NCBI GenBank assembly: GCA_046566145.1
Contig: JBKHXF010000003.1
Coordinates: 62,001-126,000, forward strand
Direction of reading: 5' to 3'
Source of the DNA: JBKHXF01 sp046566145
GTDB lineage: Bacteria; Actinomycetota; Nitriliruptoria; Nitriliruptorales; Nitriliruptoraceae
Length of the DNA: 64,000 nt
Shown here: piece by piece, positions 25,826 to 33,637 of the stretch
Layout: the number at the start of each line of letters is the position of its first letter
Numbering within the stretch: the stretch's first letter is position 1
The notes under the pieces: model-generated
The model's database searches: none
What the model was told of the DNA's origin: nothing
The model's input: the letters and a program-made list of their open reading frames with translations, nothing else
Position numbers and translations under genes: made by a program

Positions 25826-25832
25826 CCCCGGC

Positions 25833-26990
25833 GTGAACCTCCTCGACTGGGTCCTGCTCGCCTCCCTCGCCGTCGCGGCCGTGGGCGGGTACCGCTACGG
25901 CTTCGTGGCACGCGCCGCGTCGTGGGTCGGCCTCGCGCTCGGGCTCGTGCTCAGCCTGTTCACGGCGCCGTTCGCCCTCGAGACGTTCCCCGGCGGCTCC
26001 GCGACGACCCGGTTCCTGATCGGCGTCGCCGCGATCACGCTGACCGTGGGTCTGGCCTCGTCGGTGTTCCAGGGCATCGGACTGCGCATGCGACGGGCGG
26101 TGCACGCGACGCCGCTGCGCTCGCTCGACCGGACGGCGGGCATCGCCGCGGGCATCCTCGGCTCGCTCGTGCTGATCTGGTTCCTGCTGCCCGCCGCGTC
26201 GCAGGTTCCCGGCCCGATCGCCGCCCAGGTCCGCTCGTCGGAGGTCGTGGGGTTCGTCCGCGGCCTCGCGCCCGAGCCCCCCGACCCGTTCCAGGCGCTC
26301 GGCCGGCTGGTCGACGACTCGCGCTTCCCCGAGGTGTTCGCCGACCTGCAGCCCGCGCCGGACACCGGCCCGCCCCCGAGCGAGATCCCGGTGCCGCAGG
26401 AGGTCGTCGCGGCCGCGACCGCGTCGACCGTCAACGTCGAGTCGACCGGCTGCGGCGGTCGCTACGAGGGTTCCGGCTGGGCCGTCGCCGAGGACACCAT
26501 CGTCACCAACGCCCACGTCATCGCCGGCGCGGAGGACATCCAGGTCCGCCGGCCTGACGGCGAGGTGCTGCCCGCCGAGGCCGTCACCTTCGACCCGGAC
26601 CGGGACCTCGCGATCCTGCGGGTCCCCGGGCTCGGGCAGCAGCCGCTGCAGCTCGGCACGGTGGTCGAGGGCGGCGACGCCGCGGTCATCGGCTACCCGG
26701 GCGGGCAGGACACGCCGCGGGTCGCGCCCGCATCGACCCGCGAGGTGCGCACCACCATCGGCCGGGACATCTACAACGAGCGACGCACCGAGCGGCAGGT
26801 CGTCTTCCTCGCCGCCGAGCTGCGACAGGGCGACTCGGGCTCGCCGGTGATCTCCCCGGAGGGCACCGTCGTCGGGGTCACCTTCGCGGTCTCCCCGGAC
26901 CGCGCCACGACCGCGTACGCGCTCGCGCCGGCGGAGGTCGAGGCCCTGCTCGCCGCGGAGCCGAACGCCACCACGGGTCGCTGCTCCTGA
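25833..26990 (+). CDS. MarP-like membrane serine protease (CvpA membrane domain plus trypsin-like domain)
   Basis: 385 residues, near the 397 of mycobacterial MarP (acid-resistance periplasmic protease). Four N-terminal membrane helices (residues about 3-130) form a CvpA/colicin V-production-like domain. The periplasmic protease domain has the full triad: His in VTNAHVIAG near 230, Asp in DRDLAIL near 260 and Ser in GDSGSPV near 335. A Cys at the beginning of the protease domain (STGCGG) and one at the C terminus (GRCS) match the disulfide known in MarP. MarP cleaves a peptidoglycan hydrolase during acid stress in mycobacteria; the same target here is inference. Start GTG 25833 appears leaderless. 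Confidence 0.87.
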   Translation: MNLLDWVLLASLAVAAVGGYRYGFVARAASWVGLALGLVLSLFTAPFALETFPGGSATTRFLIGVAAITLTVGLASSVFQGIGLRMRRAVHATPLRSLDRTAGIAAGILGSLVLIWFLLPAASQVPGPIAAQVRSSEVVGFVRGLAPEPPDPFQALGRLVDDSRFPEVFADLQPAPDTGPPPSEIPVPQEVVAAATASTVNVESTGCGGRYEGSGWAVAEDTIVTNAHVIAGAEDIQVRRPDGEVLPAEAVTFDPDRDLAILRVPGLGQQPLQLGTVVEGGDAAVIGYPGGQDTPRVAPASTREVRTTIGRDIYNERRTERQVVFLAAELRQGDSGSPVISPEGTVVGVTFAVSPDRATTAYALAPAEVEALLAAEPNATTGRCS

Positions 26991-27021
26991 GCCACGGCGA
27001 CCGGGTCGTCACCCGATGGCG

Positions 27022-28188
27022 TCAGCCGCCGTTGCGGGACCAGGTCCACGGGTAGTCGTCGACCTCGGTGTCACGGGCGCCGGGACCGAGGTGCAGCGGC
27101 CGGAACGTGTCGACCATGACGGCCGTCTCGTCGGTCGCCTCCTTGCCGATCGAGGCCTCGACCGACCCGGGCTGCGGCCCGTGGGTGAACCCGCCGGGGT
27201 GCAGCGAGAGCGAGCCGAGCTCGATGCCCGCGCCCCTTCGGCTCATGAAGTCGCCACCGCAGTAGAACAGCACCTCGTCGGAGTCGACGTTGGCGTGGTT
27301 GTACGGCGCCGGGATCGCCTCGGGGTGGTAGTCGAACTTGCGCGGCACGAACGAGCAGATGACGAAGTTCGGGCCCGCGAAGGTCTGGTGCACCGGGGGC
27401 GGCTGGTGGATCCGGCCGGTGATCGGCTCGAAGTCGGCGATGTTGAGCGCGTACGGGTACAGCGCCCCGTCCCAGCCGACCACGTCGAAGGGGTGGTGCG
27501 CGTACGTGTAGCGGGTCCAGCCGGTGCGGTGGCGGACCAGGACGTCGACACCCTCCTCCTCGACGTGCAGGAGCTCCTCGGGGGCGCGCAGGTCACGCTC
27601 GCAGTAGGGGCTGTGCTCGAGGAACTGGCCGCGCTCCGACAGGTAGCGCTTCGGGGGGCGGATGTGGCCGCCGGCCTCGACGGTGAGGCAGCGAAGCGGC
27701 TCGTCGCCCTCGGGCACCCAGCGGTGGGTGGTGGACGTCGGGATGACGACGTAGTCGCCCGGACCGACGGGCAGGACGCCGAACACCGACTCGAGCCGGC
27801 CGCGGCCGGACTCGACGTAGACGCACTCGTCACCGACGGCGTTGCGGTAGAGCTCGCTCGGCTGCTCGGCGGCGACGTAGGAGAGACGGACGTCGTCGTT
27901 GGCGAGCAGCAGCTCGCGCGACTCGACGACGTCCCCGCCGATCTTCAGCTCGTGGCTCCTGAAGTGGCGCGGCAGCAGCGGGTGGTTCGGCGTGAGCTCG
28001 TCGGGCTCCCGCTCGACCGCCTCGGCCGCGACGATCGCCGTGGGGAGGTGGTGGTGGTAGAGGAGGGACGCGTCCGAGGAGAAGCCCTCCTCGCCCATCA
28101 GCTCCTCGGCGTAGAGGCTGCCGTCGGGCTTGCGGAACTGCGTGTGCCGCTTGTGCGGGACCTCGCCGAGTCGCCGGTAGAACACCAT
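27022..28188 (-). CDS. hmgA: homogentisate 1,2-dioxygenase
   Basis: 388 residues of cupin fold. The metal and substrate region is visible in YNHANVDSDEVLFYCGGDFMSRRG near 290-315 and LHPGGFTHGPQPG near 330-343; the N-terminal HTQFRKPDGSLYAEEL and central GDYVVIPTSTTHRW segments match the bacterial branch of the family. The enzyme opens homogentisate to maleylacetoacetate in tyrosine and phenylacetate-type catabolism. The ATG at 28188 has GAGGAG 6 bases upstream. It faces fumarylacetoacetase, the last step of the same route, across a 178-base gap with a symmetric -10 element; maleylacetoacetate isomerase and 4-hydroxyphenylpyruvate dioxygenase are not in the window. Confidence 0.88.
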   Translation of the reverse strand: MVFYRRLGEVPHKRHTQFRKPDGSLYAEELMGEEGFSSDASLLYHHHLPTAIVAAEAVEREPDELTPNHPLLPRHFRSHELKIGGDVVESRELLLANDDVRLSYVAAEQPSELYRNAVGDECVYVESGRGRLESVFGVLPVGPGDYVVIPTSTTHRWVPEGDEPLRCLTVEAGGHIRPPKRYLSERGQFLEHSPYCERDLRAPEELLHVEEEGVDVLVRHRTGWTRYTYAHHPFDVVGWDGALYPYALNIADFEPITGRIHQPPPVHQTFAGPNFVICSFVPRKFDYHPEAIPAPYNHANVDSDEVLFYCGGDFMSRRGAGIELGSLSLHPGGFTHGPQPGSVEASIGKEATDETAVMVDTFRPLHLGPGARDTEVDDYPWTWSRNGG

Positions 28189-28244
28189 CGCGCGCTCCTC
28201 ACTCCCCCACGCCGCGAGCGGAGAGCGGACGCACAACGCACGGC

Positions 28245-28263
28245 GTGTTCGGCTGTCGGACAC
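28245..28263. promoter_or_regulatory. imperfect inverted repeat, candidate operator between hmgA and fahA
   Basis: Half sites GTGTTCG (28245-28251) and CGGACAC (28257-28263) match as an inverted repeat at 6 of 7 positions with a 5-base spacer. The repeat overlaps the symmetric -10 element that follows, a suitable place for a repressor of both genes. Regulator identity is unknown. Confidence 0.35.
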
Positions 28264-28271
28264 GTTAGGGT
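28262..28271. promoter_or_regulatory. symmetric -10 element ACGTTAGGGT, probable bidirectional promoter
   Basis: TAGGGT reads forward (28266-28271) toward fumarylacetoacetase and TAACGT reads backward (28267-28262) toward homogentisate dioxygenase, sharing the TA. Both genes belong to one pathway, so a single bidirectional promoter would keep them co-expressed. Confidence 0.45.
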
Positions 28272-28366
28272 CGGGGGTGGGCGTGTCAACGGTGGCTGCG
28301 CACCCCGCACGACCCGCCCCGACGAGCAGGTCCGGCACGCAGGTCCGGCGAGCAGGAGACGAGCCC

Positions 28367-29671
28367 GTGGACGGCACGATCGCACCCGACCGCCGCAGCT
28401 GGGTGCCGGGCGCGGACGGCTCGGACCGGCCCCTGCAGCACCTGCCGTGGGGTGCCGTCCGCACCGCCGCCGGACGCACCTCGGTCGCGGTCGCGATCGG
28501 TGACCGGGCGGTGCTGCTGGTCGAGCTGGCGCGCGCCGGCCTGGTCGACGACGACGTGGTGCCGGGCGCGCTCGAGGTGCTCGGCCGCGGCTCGCTCGAC
28601 CGGCTCCTCGCGCAGCCGCCGGCGGCGTGGGCGGCGCTGCGGCTCCGGCTCGCCGACCTGCTCGACGCGCACGACACCGAGCTCGCCGGCACCGAGCTGG
28701 CCGAGCGCGCCGTGGCCCCGCTCGCGTCGGTCACGCCGCTGCTGCCGGTCCGGCCGCCGGACTACGTCGACTTCTACTGCTCCGAGGCGCACGCGACCCA
28801 CGTCGGCGAGCTGTTCCGGCCCGACGGCGACGCCCTGCTGCCCAACTGGAAGCACCTGCCGGTCGGCTACCACGGCCGGGCGGGCACGGTCGTGGTGTCC
28901 GGCACCGACGTGGTCCGCCCGCGCGGGCAGCGACGTCCGACCGAGCCCGGCGGCACCCCGACGTTCGGGCCGACCGAGCGGCTCGACCTCGAGCTCGAGC
29001 TCGGCGTGCTCGTCGGGGGCGAGGCCGACGGGGACGGGCGGCTGAACCCGCCGGGCGTGGGGCTGACCACCGAGCAGGCCGCCGACGCCGTGCTCGGGGT
29101 CGTGCTGGTCGACGACTGGTCGGCCCGCGACGTGCAGGCGTGGGAGTACCAGCCACTCGGTCCCTTCCTCGGCAAGTCGTTCGCGACCTCCGTGGCCGCG
29201 TGGGTCACGCCGGCGGCCGCGCTCGCGCCGGCGGCGTGCGCACCGCCGGCGCAGGACCCGCCCCCTCTCCCCCACCTCGCGCCGGCCGGCGACGCCTGGG
29301 CGCTCGACCTCGAGGTGGTGCTGGAGCCCGCCGGCGGGGGCGCGCAGACGACGCTCACCCGGGTGCGGGCCGCCGAGGGGCTGTACTGGACGTTCCCGCA
29401 GATGCTCGCGCACCTCACCTCCAACGGCGCGGCGCTGCGCCCCGGCGACCTCGTCGCGTCCGGGACCGTGTCGGGGTGGGCGCCGGGGGAGACGGGCTGC
29501 CTGCTCGAGCGCACCCGCAACGGTGCCGAGCCGGTCGTCCTCGCCGACGGGACGACGCGGACGTGGCTCGAGGACGGCGACACCGTGCTGCTGCGCGGGT
29601 CGGCCGCGCCGGACGGGCACCCCCGGATCGGGCTGGCGCCGTGCCGCGGGACGGTCGTGCCGGCGCGCTGA
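28367..29671 (+). CDS. fahA: fumarylacetoacetase
   Basis: 434 residues, the family's usual length. The N-terminal SH3-like part is followed by the catalytic FAH domain: YVDFYCSEAHATHVGELFR near 125 (metal ligand Asp in DF), PVGYHGRAGTVV near 160 (catalytic His), ERLDLELELGVLV near 200, VLVDDWSARDVQAWEY near 240 and LGPFLGKSFATSVAAWV near 265. It cleaves fumarylacetoacetate to fumarate and acetoacetate, the last step of tyrosine breakdown. GTG 28367 has AGGAG at 28354-28358. It is divergent from hmgA and probably co-regulated. Confidence 0.9.
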   Translation: MDGTIAPDRRSWVPGADGSDRPLQHLPWGAVRTAAGRTSVAVAIGDRAVLLVELARAGLVDDDVVPGALEVLGRGSLDRLLAQPPAAWAALRLRLADLLDAHDTELAGTELAERAVAPLASVTPLLPVRPPDYVDFYCSEAHATHVGELFRPDGDALLPNWKHLPVGYHGRAGTVVVSGTDVVRPRGQRRPTEPGGTPTFGPTERLDLELELGVLVGGEADGDGRLNPPGVGLTTEQAADAVLGVVLVDDWSARDVQAWEYQPLGPFLGKSFATSVAAWVTPAAALAPAACAPPAQDPPPLPHLAPAGDAWALDLEVVLEPAGGGAQTTLTRVRAAEGLYWTFPQMLAHLTSNGAALRPGDLVASGTVSGWAPGETGCLLERTRNGAEPVVLADGTTRTWLEDGDTVLLRGSAAPDGHPRIGLAPCRGTVVPAR

Positions 29672-29810
29672 GGGCGGCCGTCGGGTGGAGGACACCCGGC
29701 CCGGACGGGTACCCTCCGCGGCCCTCGTGCAGCACGTCGCGTCTCCCCCGCCGAGACGTCGCACCCACGTCCCGCCCACTCCCCGCCCACTCCCAGGAGC
29801 ACCTCGCACC

Positions 29811-29954
29811 ATGGACATCACCACCGTCCTGCCGATCGCCGGCCCCGGCCTCATCACCGGCGCGGTCCTCGTCCTGCTGTGGGGCGTGCACCGCTTCGAG
29901 GCGATCGACCACGCGGACCGCGAGGCCATCAAGCCGGTCTCCGAGCAGGCCTGA
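29811..29954 (+). CDS. small single-helix membrane protein
   Basis: 47 residues: MDITTVLPIAGPG, one membrane helix (residues about 10-26), then a charged cytoplasmic tail (HRFEAIDHADREAI). AGGAG lies 11 bases before the ATG, somewhat far. A -10-like TACCCT at 29710-29715 and a perfect 12-bp hairpin just after the stop give it its own transcription unit. I know no function; such peptides often modulate a membrane complex. Confidence 0.55.
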   Translation: MDITTVLPIAGPGLITGAVLVLLWGVHRFEAIDHADREAIKPVSEQA

Positions 29955-29971
29955 GCCACACCGCACCGCAC

Positions 29972-30000
29972 GCGGCCCCGACCACCTCGGTCGGGGCCGC
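29972..30000 (+). terminator. strong stem-loop terminator
   Basis: A perfect 12-bp stem (GCGGCCCCGACC at 29972-29983 pairing with 29989-30000) and a 5-base loop follow the small membrane protein gene by 17 bases. There is no T-run, as is common in GC-rich actinomycetes. Confidence 0.7.
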
Positions 30001-30044
30001 GTCGCGTGTGGCCGCCCGCGCACGTCCACCGGCCGCGCGACGGG

Positions 30045-30060
30045 CTGGAAGCGCTTCCAG
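30045..30060. promoter_or_regulatory. LacI-type operator, perfect palindrome CTGGAAGCGCTTCCAG
   Basis: A 16-bp perfect palindrome with the central CG flanked by half sites, as in operators of LacI/GalR repressors (general form TGnAAnCGnTTnCA). It lies 17 bases upstream of a TAGCGT -10 element (30078-30083), covering the -35 region of the glucan phosphorylase promoter. The matching LacI-family gene is not in this window. Confidence 0.7.
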
Positions 30061-30077
30061 CGCCGGCGGTGCGTCGG

Positions 30078-30083
30078 TAGCGT
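30078..30083 (+). promoter_or_regulatory. -10-like element TAGCGT for the glucan phosphorylase gene
   Basis: TAGCGT downstream of the LacI-type palindrome; transcription from about 30090 would give a leader of about 70 bases to GTG 30159. Confidence 0.4.
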
Positions 30084-30158
30084 GCCCGGACGCAGGTCGC
30101 GCGCGGCGCCACACCCGCCCGTCAGGCCGTGCCCACCCCCCACCCCGCTGGAGCCACC

Positions 30159-32300
30159 GTGCTGCACCCCGTCCCCGCCGGTCGAGCCGGGCTCGACGCC
30201 GCCGTCGACCGCCTCGCCGACCGCGTCCCCCCGCCGCTGCGGCCGCTCGCCGAGGTGGCCTACAACCTGCGCTGGTCGTGGCTGCCCGGCGGCCCGGAGC
30301 TGTTCGCCGACCTCGACGCCGACCGCTGGGAGCGCACCGACCACGACCCGGTCCGCTTCCTCGTCGAGGTGGCGCCCTCGGTGCTCGACGCGGCCGCCGG
30401 CGACGAGGACTACCTCGCGCGGGTCCACGACGTGCACGCCCGCATCGCGGCCGACCTGCGCCGCGACGAGCGCGACCTCGGCGCCCCCGTGGCGCCCATC
30501 GCGTTCCTGTGCGCCGAGTACGGGCTGCACCGCTCGGTGCGCGTGTACTCCGGGGGCCTCGGGATCCTCGCCGGCGACATCCTCAAGGAGGCGTCGGACC
30601 TCGCGCTGCCGATGGTCGCCGTCGGGCTGTTCTACCGCAACGGCTACTTCCGGCAGCGGCTCGACCGCTCCGGGTGGCAGCACGAGTACTGGACCGAGGC
30701 GGACCCGGACCTGCTGCCGCTCGCGCTCGTCACCGACGACGCCGGCGAGGTCCTCACCGTCGAGGTCCCCGTGTTCGACCGCAGCGTCGTGGTCCAGGTG
30801 TGGCGCCTCGACGTCGGACGGGTCCCGCTGTTCCTGCTCGACGCCGACCGACCCGAGAACTCGGCGGTCGACCGATTCCTCACCGACCGGCTCTACGACG
30901 GCGACGGCGACACCCGCCTCGCCCAGTACGCCATCCTCGGGATCGGGGGGCTGCGGGCCCTGCGTGCCATCGGCATCGAGCCATCGACGTTGCACATGAA
31001 CGAGGGCCACGCGGCCCTCGCCATCCTCGAGCACGCCGCCCAGGCCGTCGCCGCCGGCGCGGACCTCGACGCGGCGCTGGCCGAGGTGGCCGCGAAGGGC
31101 GTGTTCACGACCCACACCCCGGTCGCCGCCGGCAACGAGACGTACCCGGCCGACCAGGTCCACGGCGTGCTCCACCAGCTCGCCGACCGGCTCGGCGTCG
31201 ACCGCGACCGGTTCCTCGGCATGGGCCGCATCCACCCGGACGACGTCCACGCGGACGCCGGCATGACGCCGGTCGCGCTGCGGCTGTCCCGCTCCGTCAA
31301 CGGCGTGTCCGAGCGGCACGGCGAGGTCGCCCGCGGGATGTGGTCGGAGCTGTTCGGTCGGCCGCCGGCGGACGTGCCGATCACCCACGTCACCAACGGC
31401 GTGCACGTGCCGACCTGGCTCGGCCGTCCGATGCGGGAGCTGCTCGACCGCTACCTCGGTCACGGCTGGATGGAGCGCGGGGGCGACCCGCGCACCTGGG
31501 AGGCCGTCGCCTCCATCCCCGACGAGCTGCTGTGGACCGCACGCTGCGAGTCGCGCGCGCTGCTCATCGACGCGGTGCGCGAGCGCATCGCCACCGACCG
31601 GCTGCGCCGCGGCGAGCCCCGCTCCTACGCCGAGCGGTCGCTCGCGGCCCTCGACCCGGAGCGCCTCACGCTCGGCTTCGCGCGCCGCGCCGCCGCCTAC
31701 AAGCGGCTCTACCTGCTGCGCCACGACGTGCAGCGCGTCGAGCGGCTGCTGGCCGGCGACCACGCCGTGCAGCTGCTGTTCGCCGGCAAGGCGCACCCCG
31801 CCGACGACGGCGCCAAGGGCATCCTCAAGTCGATGTTCGACCTGAAGGAGGCCCCGAACGTCGCGGAGCGCGTCGCGTTCCTCGAGGACTACGACATGGT
31901 GACCGGGGCGCTGCTCACCACCGGCTGCGACGTGTGGATCAACGTCCCGCGCCCGCCGCTCGAGGCCTCCGGCACCTCCGGGATGAAGTCCGTGCTCAAC
32001 GGCGGGCTGAACCTGTCGGTGCTCGACGGCTGGTGGGCCGAGGGCCACGACGGCCACAACGGCTGGGCGATCGACGGCGCGGTCGACGACGACCACCACG
32101 CCCAGGACGCCCGCCACGCCGACCAGCTCTACACCCTGCTGGAGCAGCAGGTCGTGCCACTGTTCCACGACCGCGGCGCCGACGGCGTCCCCCACGGCTG
32201 GGTCGCCATGGTGAAGCACTCGCTCGCGACCCTCGGGTGGCGGTTCTCCGCGACCCGGATGATGGAGGACTACGCCCGGGACGTGTACGCGAAGGTCTGA
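30159..32300 (+). CDS. glgP: alpha-glucan phosphorylase (GT35, DUF3417 N-terminal domain)
   Basis: 713 residues. The N-terminal DUF3417 region has LRPLAEVAYNLRWSWLPG; the glycosyltransferase core has AEYGLHRSVRVYSGGLGILAGD near 125, HMNEGHAAL near 280, VFTTHTPVAAGNE near 320 and the PLP-binding region GTSGMKSVLNGGLNLSVLDGWW near 605-625. It releases glucose 1-phosphate from glycogen or maltodextrin. GTG 30159 with TGGAG 5 bases upstream is preferred; GTG 30129 is in frame but has no ribosome site. The LacI-type palindrome at 30045-30060 suggests sugar-responsive control. Confidence 0.9.
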   Translation: MLHPVPAGRAGLDAAVDRLADRVPPPLRPLAEVAYNLRWSWLPGGPELFADLDADRWERTDHDPVRFLVEVAPSVLDAAAGDEDYLARVHDVHARIAADLRRDERDLGAPVAPIAFLCAEYGLHRSVRVYSGGLGILAGDILKEASDLALPMVAVGLFYRNGYFRQRLDRSGWQHEYWTEADPDLLPLALVTDDAGEVLTVEVPVFDRSVVVQVWRLDVGRVPLFLLDADRPENSAVDRFLTDRLYDGDGDTRLAQYAILGIGGLRALRAIGIEPSTLHMNEGHAALAILEHAAQAVAAGADLDAALAEVAAKGVFTTHTPVAAGNETYPADQVHGVLHQLADRLGVDRDRFLGMGRIHPDDVHADAGMTPVALRLSRSVNGVSERHGEVARGMWSELFGRPPADVPITHVTNGVHVPTWLGRPMRELLDRYLGHGWMERGGDPRTWEAVASIPDELLWTARCESRALLIDAVRERIATDRLRRGEPRSYAERSLAALDPERLTLGFARRAAAYKRLYLLRHDVQRVERLLAGDHAVQLLFAGKAHPADDGAKGILKSMFDLKEAPNVAERVAFLEDYDMVTGALLTTGCDVWINVPRPPLEASGTSGMKSVLNGGLNLSVLDGWWAEGHDGHNGWAIDGAVDDDHHAQDARHADQLYTLLEQQVVPLFHDRGADGVPHGWVAMVKHSLATLGWRFSATRMMEDYARDVYAKV

Positions 32301-32321
32301 CCCGGCGGCGGTGAGGGTCAG
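32297..32321. terminator. bidirectional stem-loop between convergent genes
   Basis: CTGACCC (32297-32303) and GGGTCAG (32315-32321) form a 7-bp stem with an 11-base loop. The stem contains both stop codons of the convergent glgP and HIT genes. Confidence 0.4.
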
Positions 32322-32761
32322 GCCAGCGCGGTGCCGAGGCGGGTGCGCCACGCACCGATCGAGTCAGGCCCGTCCTCGGCGTAGGACGTCCGGGGCCAGA
32401 AGAAGCCACGCAGGCCGTCGCCCTTCGTGCGCGGCACGACGTGGACGTGCAGGTGCGGCACGGACTGGCTGACGACGTTGTTGTTGGCCACGAACGTTCC
32501 CTGCGCGCCGGCGCCACCCTCGGCCGCCGGTGCCGCCAGGACCCGCTGGACCCGCTGCACCGCGGTGAAGAGCGCGACGAGCAGGTCCGGGTCGGCCTCG
32601 TCGAGCGTGACGACGTGACGGCGCGGCACCACCAGCGTGTGCCCGAGGAACAGCGGGCGGATGTCGAGGAACGCCGCGACGTCGTCGTCGGCCCACACGA
32701 CCGTGTCGGGGTCGCGGGCGAGGCGGCAGAACAGGCAGTCGGGCACGGGCGCGGCGCTCAC
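32318..32761 (-). CDS. HIT-family nucleotide-binding hydrolase
   Basis: 147 residues. The histidine-triad motif HLHVHVVP lies near residues 101-108, and the N-terminal CLFCRL with a nearby FLDIRPLFLGHTLVVPRRH segment is standard for HIT proteins, which hydrolyse nucleotide-phosphate conjugates. The start is GTG 32761, overlapping the SRPBCC gene stop by four bases. Confidence 0.9.
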   Translation of the reverse strand: MSAAPVPDCLFCRLARDPDTVVWADDDVAAFLDIRPLFLGHTLVVPRRHVVTLDEADPDLLVALFTAVQRVQRVLAAPAAEGGAGAQGTFVANNNVVSQSVPHLHVHVVPRTKGDGLRGFFWPRTSYAEDGPDSIGAWRTRLGTALA

Positions 32762-33516
32762 GTCGGGTCGAGGTGCGGCAGCCTCGCACGCTCGGCTCGC
32801 CGGCGCAGGTTGACCAGCTGGGCGGCCTCCATGACCGCGTGGCCGGGGTCGAGCAGGACGTCGAGCGCGAGCGGGGCGAGCCAGCGGGGCCGCAGCGCCA
32901 CCCGGGTGCGCACCAGCAGCCGCGTGGTGTCGGGCGTCGGGCCGGGGCGCAGCACGAACGCCCACACCCACGCGAACGACCACCACGTGTCGGGCCGGGT
33001 CGGGCCCGCCGCGCCGGCGGCCACCTCGAGCACCAGGTGGGCGTCCGTCCCGTCGTCCGTCCCGTCGCCGGCGCCCCGGCCGGGCGGGGCAAGCTCGACG
33101 ACGGTGAAGGCGAGCCGGTCCGACAGCGGCACCGGGTCGCCGACGGCGAGGTCCTGCAGGTCGGGGACGAGCACGTCGGCGGAGCGCCACCCGACCCCGC
33201 CGCGACCGTCGCGGTAGCGGGCCACGCCGGCGGCCGCCTCGACGGCGTCGATCGCGTACCAGCCGGCCCGGTCCCAGCCGAGCTGCACCAGCCACGGCCA
33301 CAGCGCGTCCGCCGGCGCGTGCACGGTCGTCGCGCGGGTCGTGACGAGGTCGGCGGCGGGCAGCAGCGCGTCGCCGGGTAGCACCGCGCGCGCCTCGTCC
33401 GGCGTGGCGCCGAGCGTGCGGGCGCGGCGCGCACCGGCGAGCACGGCCACCGCGCCGGCGGCCGCGAGGGCGCCCCACGGGGCCCTGCGAGCCCGTCCGC
33501 GCCCGTCCTCGACCAC
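32758..33516 (-). CDS. SRPBCC-like (START/polyketide cyclase fold) protein
   Basis: 252 residues. An N-terminal hydrophobic helix (GALAAAGAVAVLAG) may anchor it. The remainder fits a SRPBCC ligand-binding fold: VHAPADALWPWLVQLGWDRAGWY near 75-97, then LVPDLQDLAVGDPVPL and strand-rich segments ending in a long C-terminal helix (HAVMEAAQLVNLRRRAERA). The same WLVQLGWDRAGWYSxD pattern recurs, from memory, in actinomycete proteins of unknown function. The start at GTG 33516 has AGGAGG 9 bases upstream; longer frames are not supported. It is coupled to the HIT gene downstream and divergent from an unknown gene. Confidence 0.7.
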   Translation of the reverse strand: MVEDGRGRARRAPWGALAAAGAVAVLAGARRARTLGATPDEARAVLPGDALLPAADLVTTRATTVHAPADALWPWLVQLGWDRAGWYAIDAVEAAAGVARYRDGRGGVGWRSADVLVPDLQDLAVGDPVPLSDRLAFTVVELAPPGRGAGDGTDDGTDAHLVLEVAAGAAGPTRPDTWWSFAWVWAFVLRPGPTPDTTRLLVRTRVALRPRWLAPLALDVLLDPGHAVMEAAQLVNLRRRAERARLPHLDPT

Positions 33517-33621
33517 CTCGGCACACCTCCTCGCGACCGTTCGCGACCGCAGCGTGAGCCGGACCGGCACGACCTCGGTGCCCAACGGCACGACCTCCTC
33601 GGAGCCGGCCCCGCCCGGCGT

Positions 33622-33627
33622 TACCGT
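33622..33627 (+). promoter_or_regulatory. -10-like element TACCGT, near-leaderless promoter
   Basis: TACCGT 10 bases before ATG 33638 with no ribosome site between; the transcript leader would be at most a few bases. Confidence 0.4.
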
Positions 33628-33637
33628 CGCCAACCTC

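Noticed and set aside
29415..32351. A 978-codon reverse frame over fahA end, small membrane gene and glgP
   Set aside because: It has no motifs and is antisense to the phosphorylase, whose active-site signatures are unambiguous.
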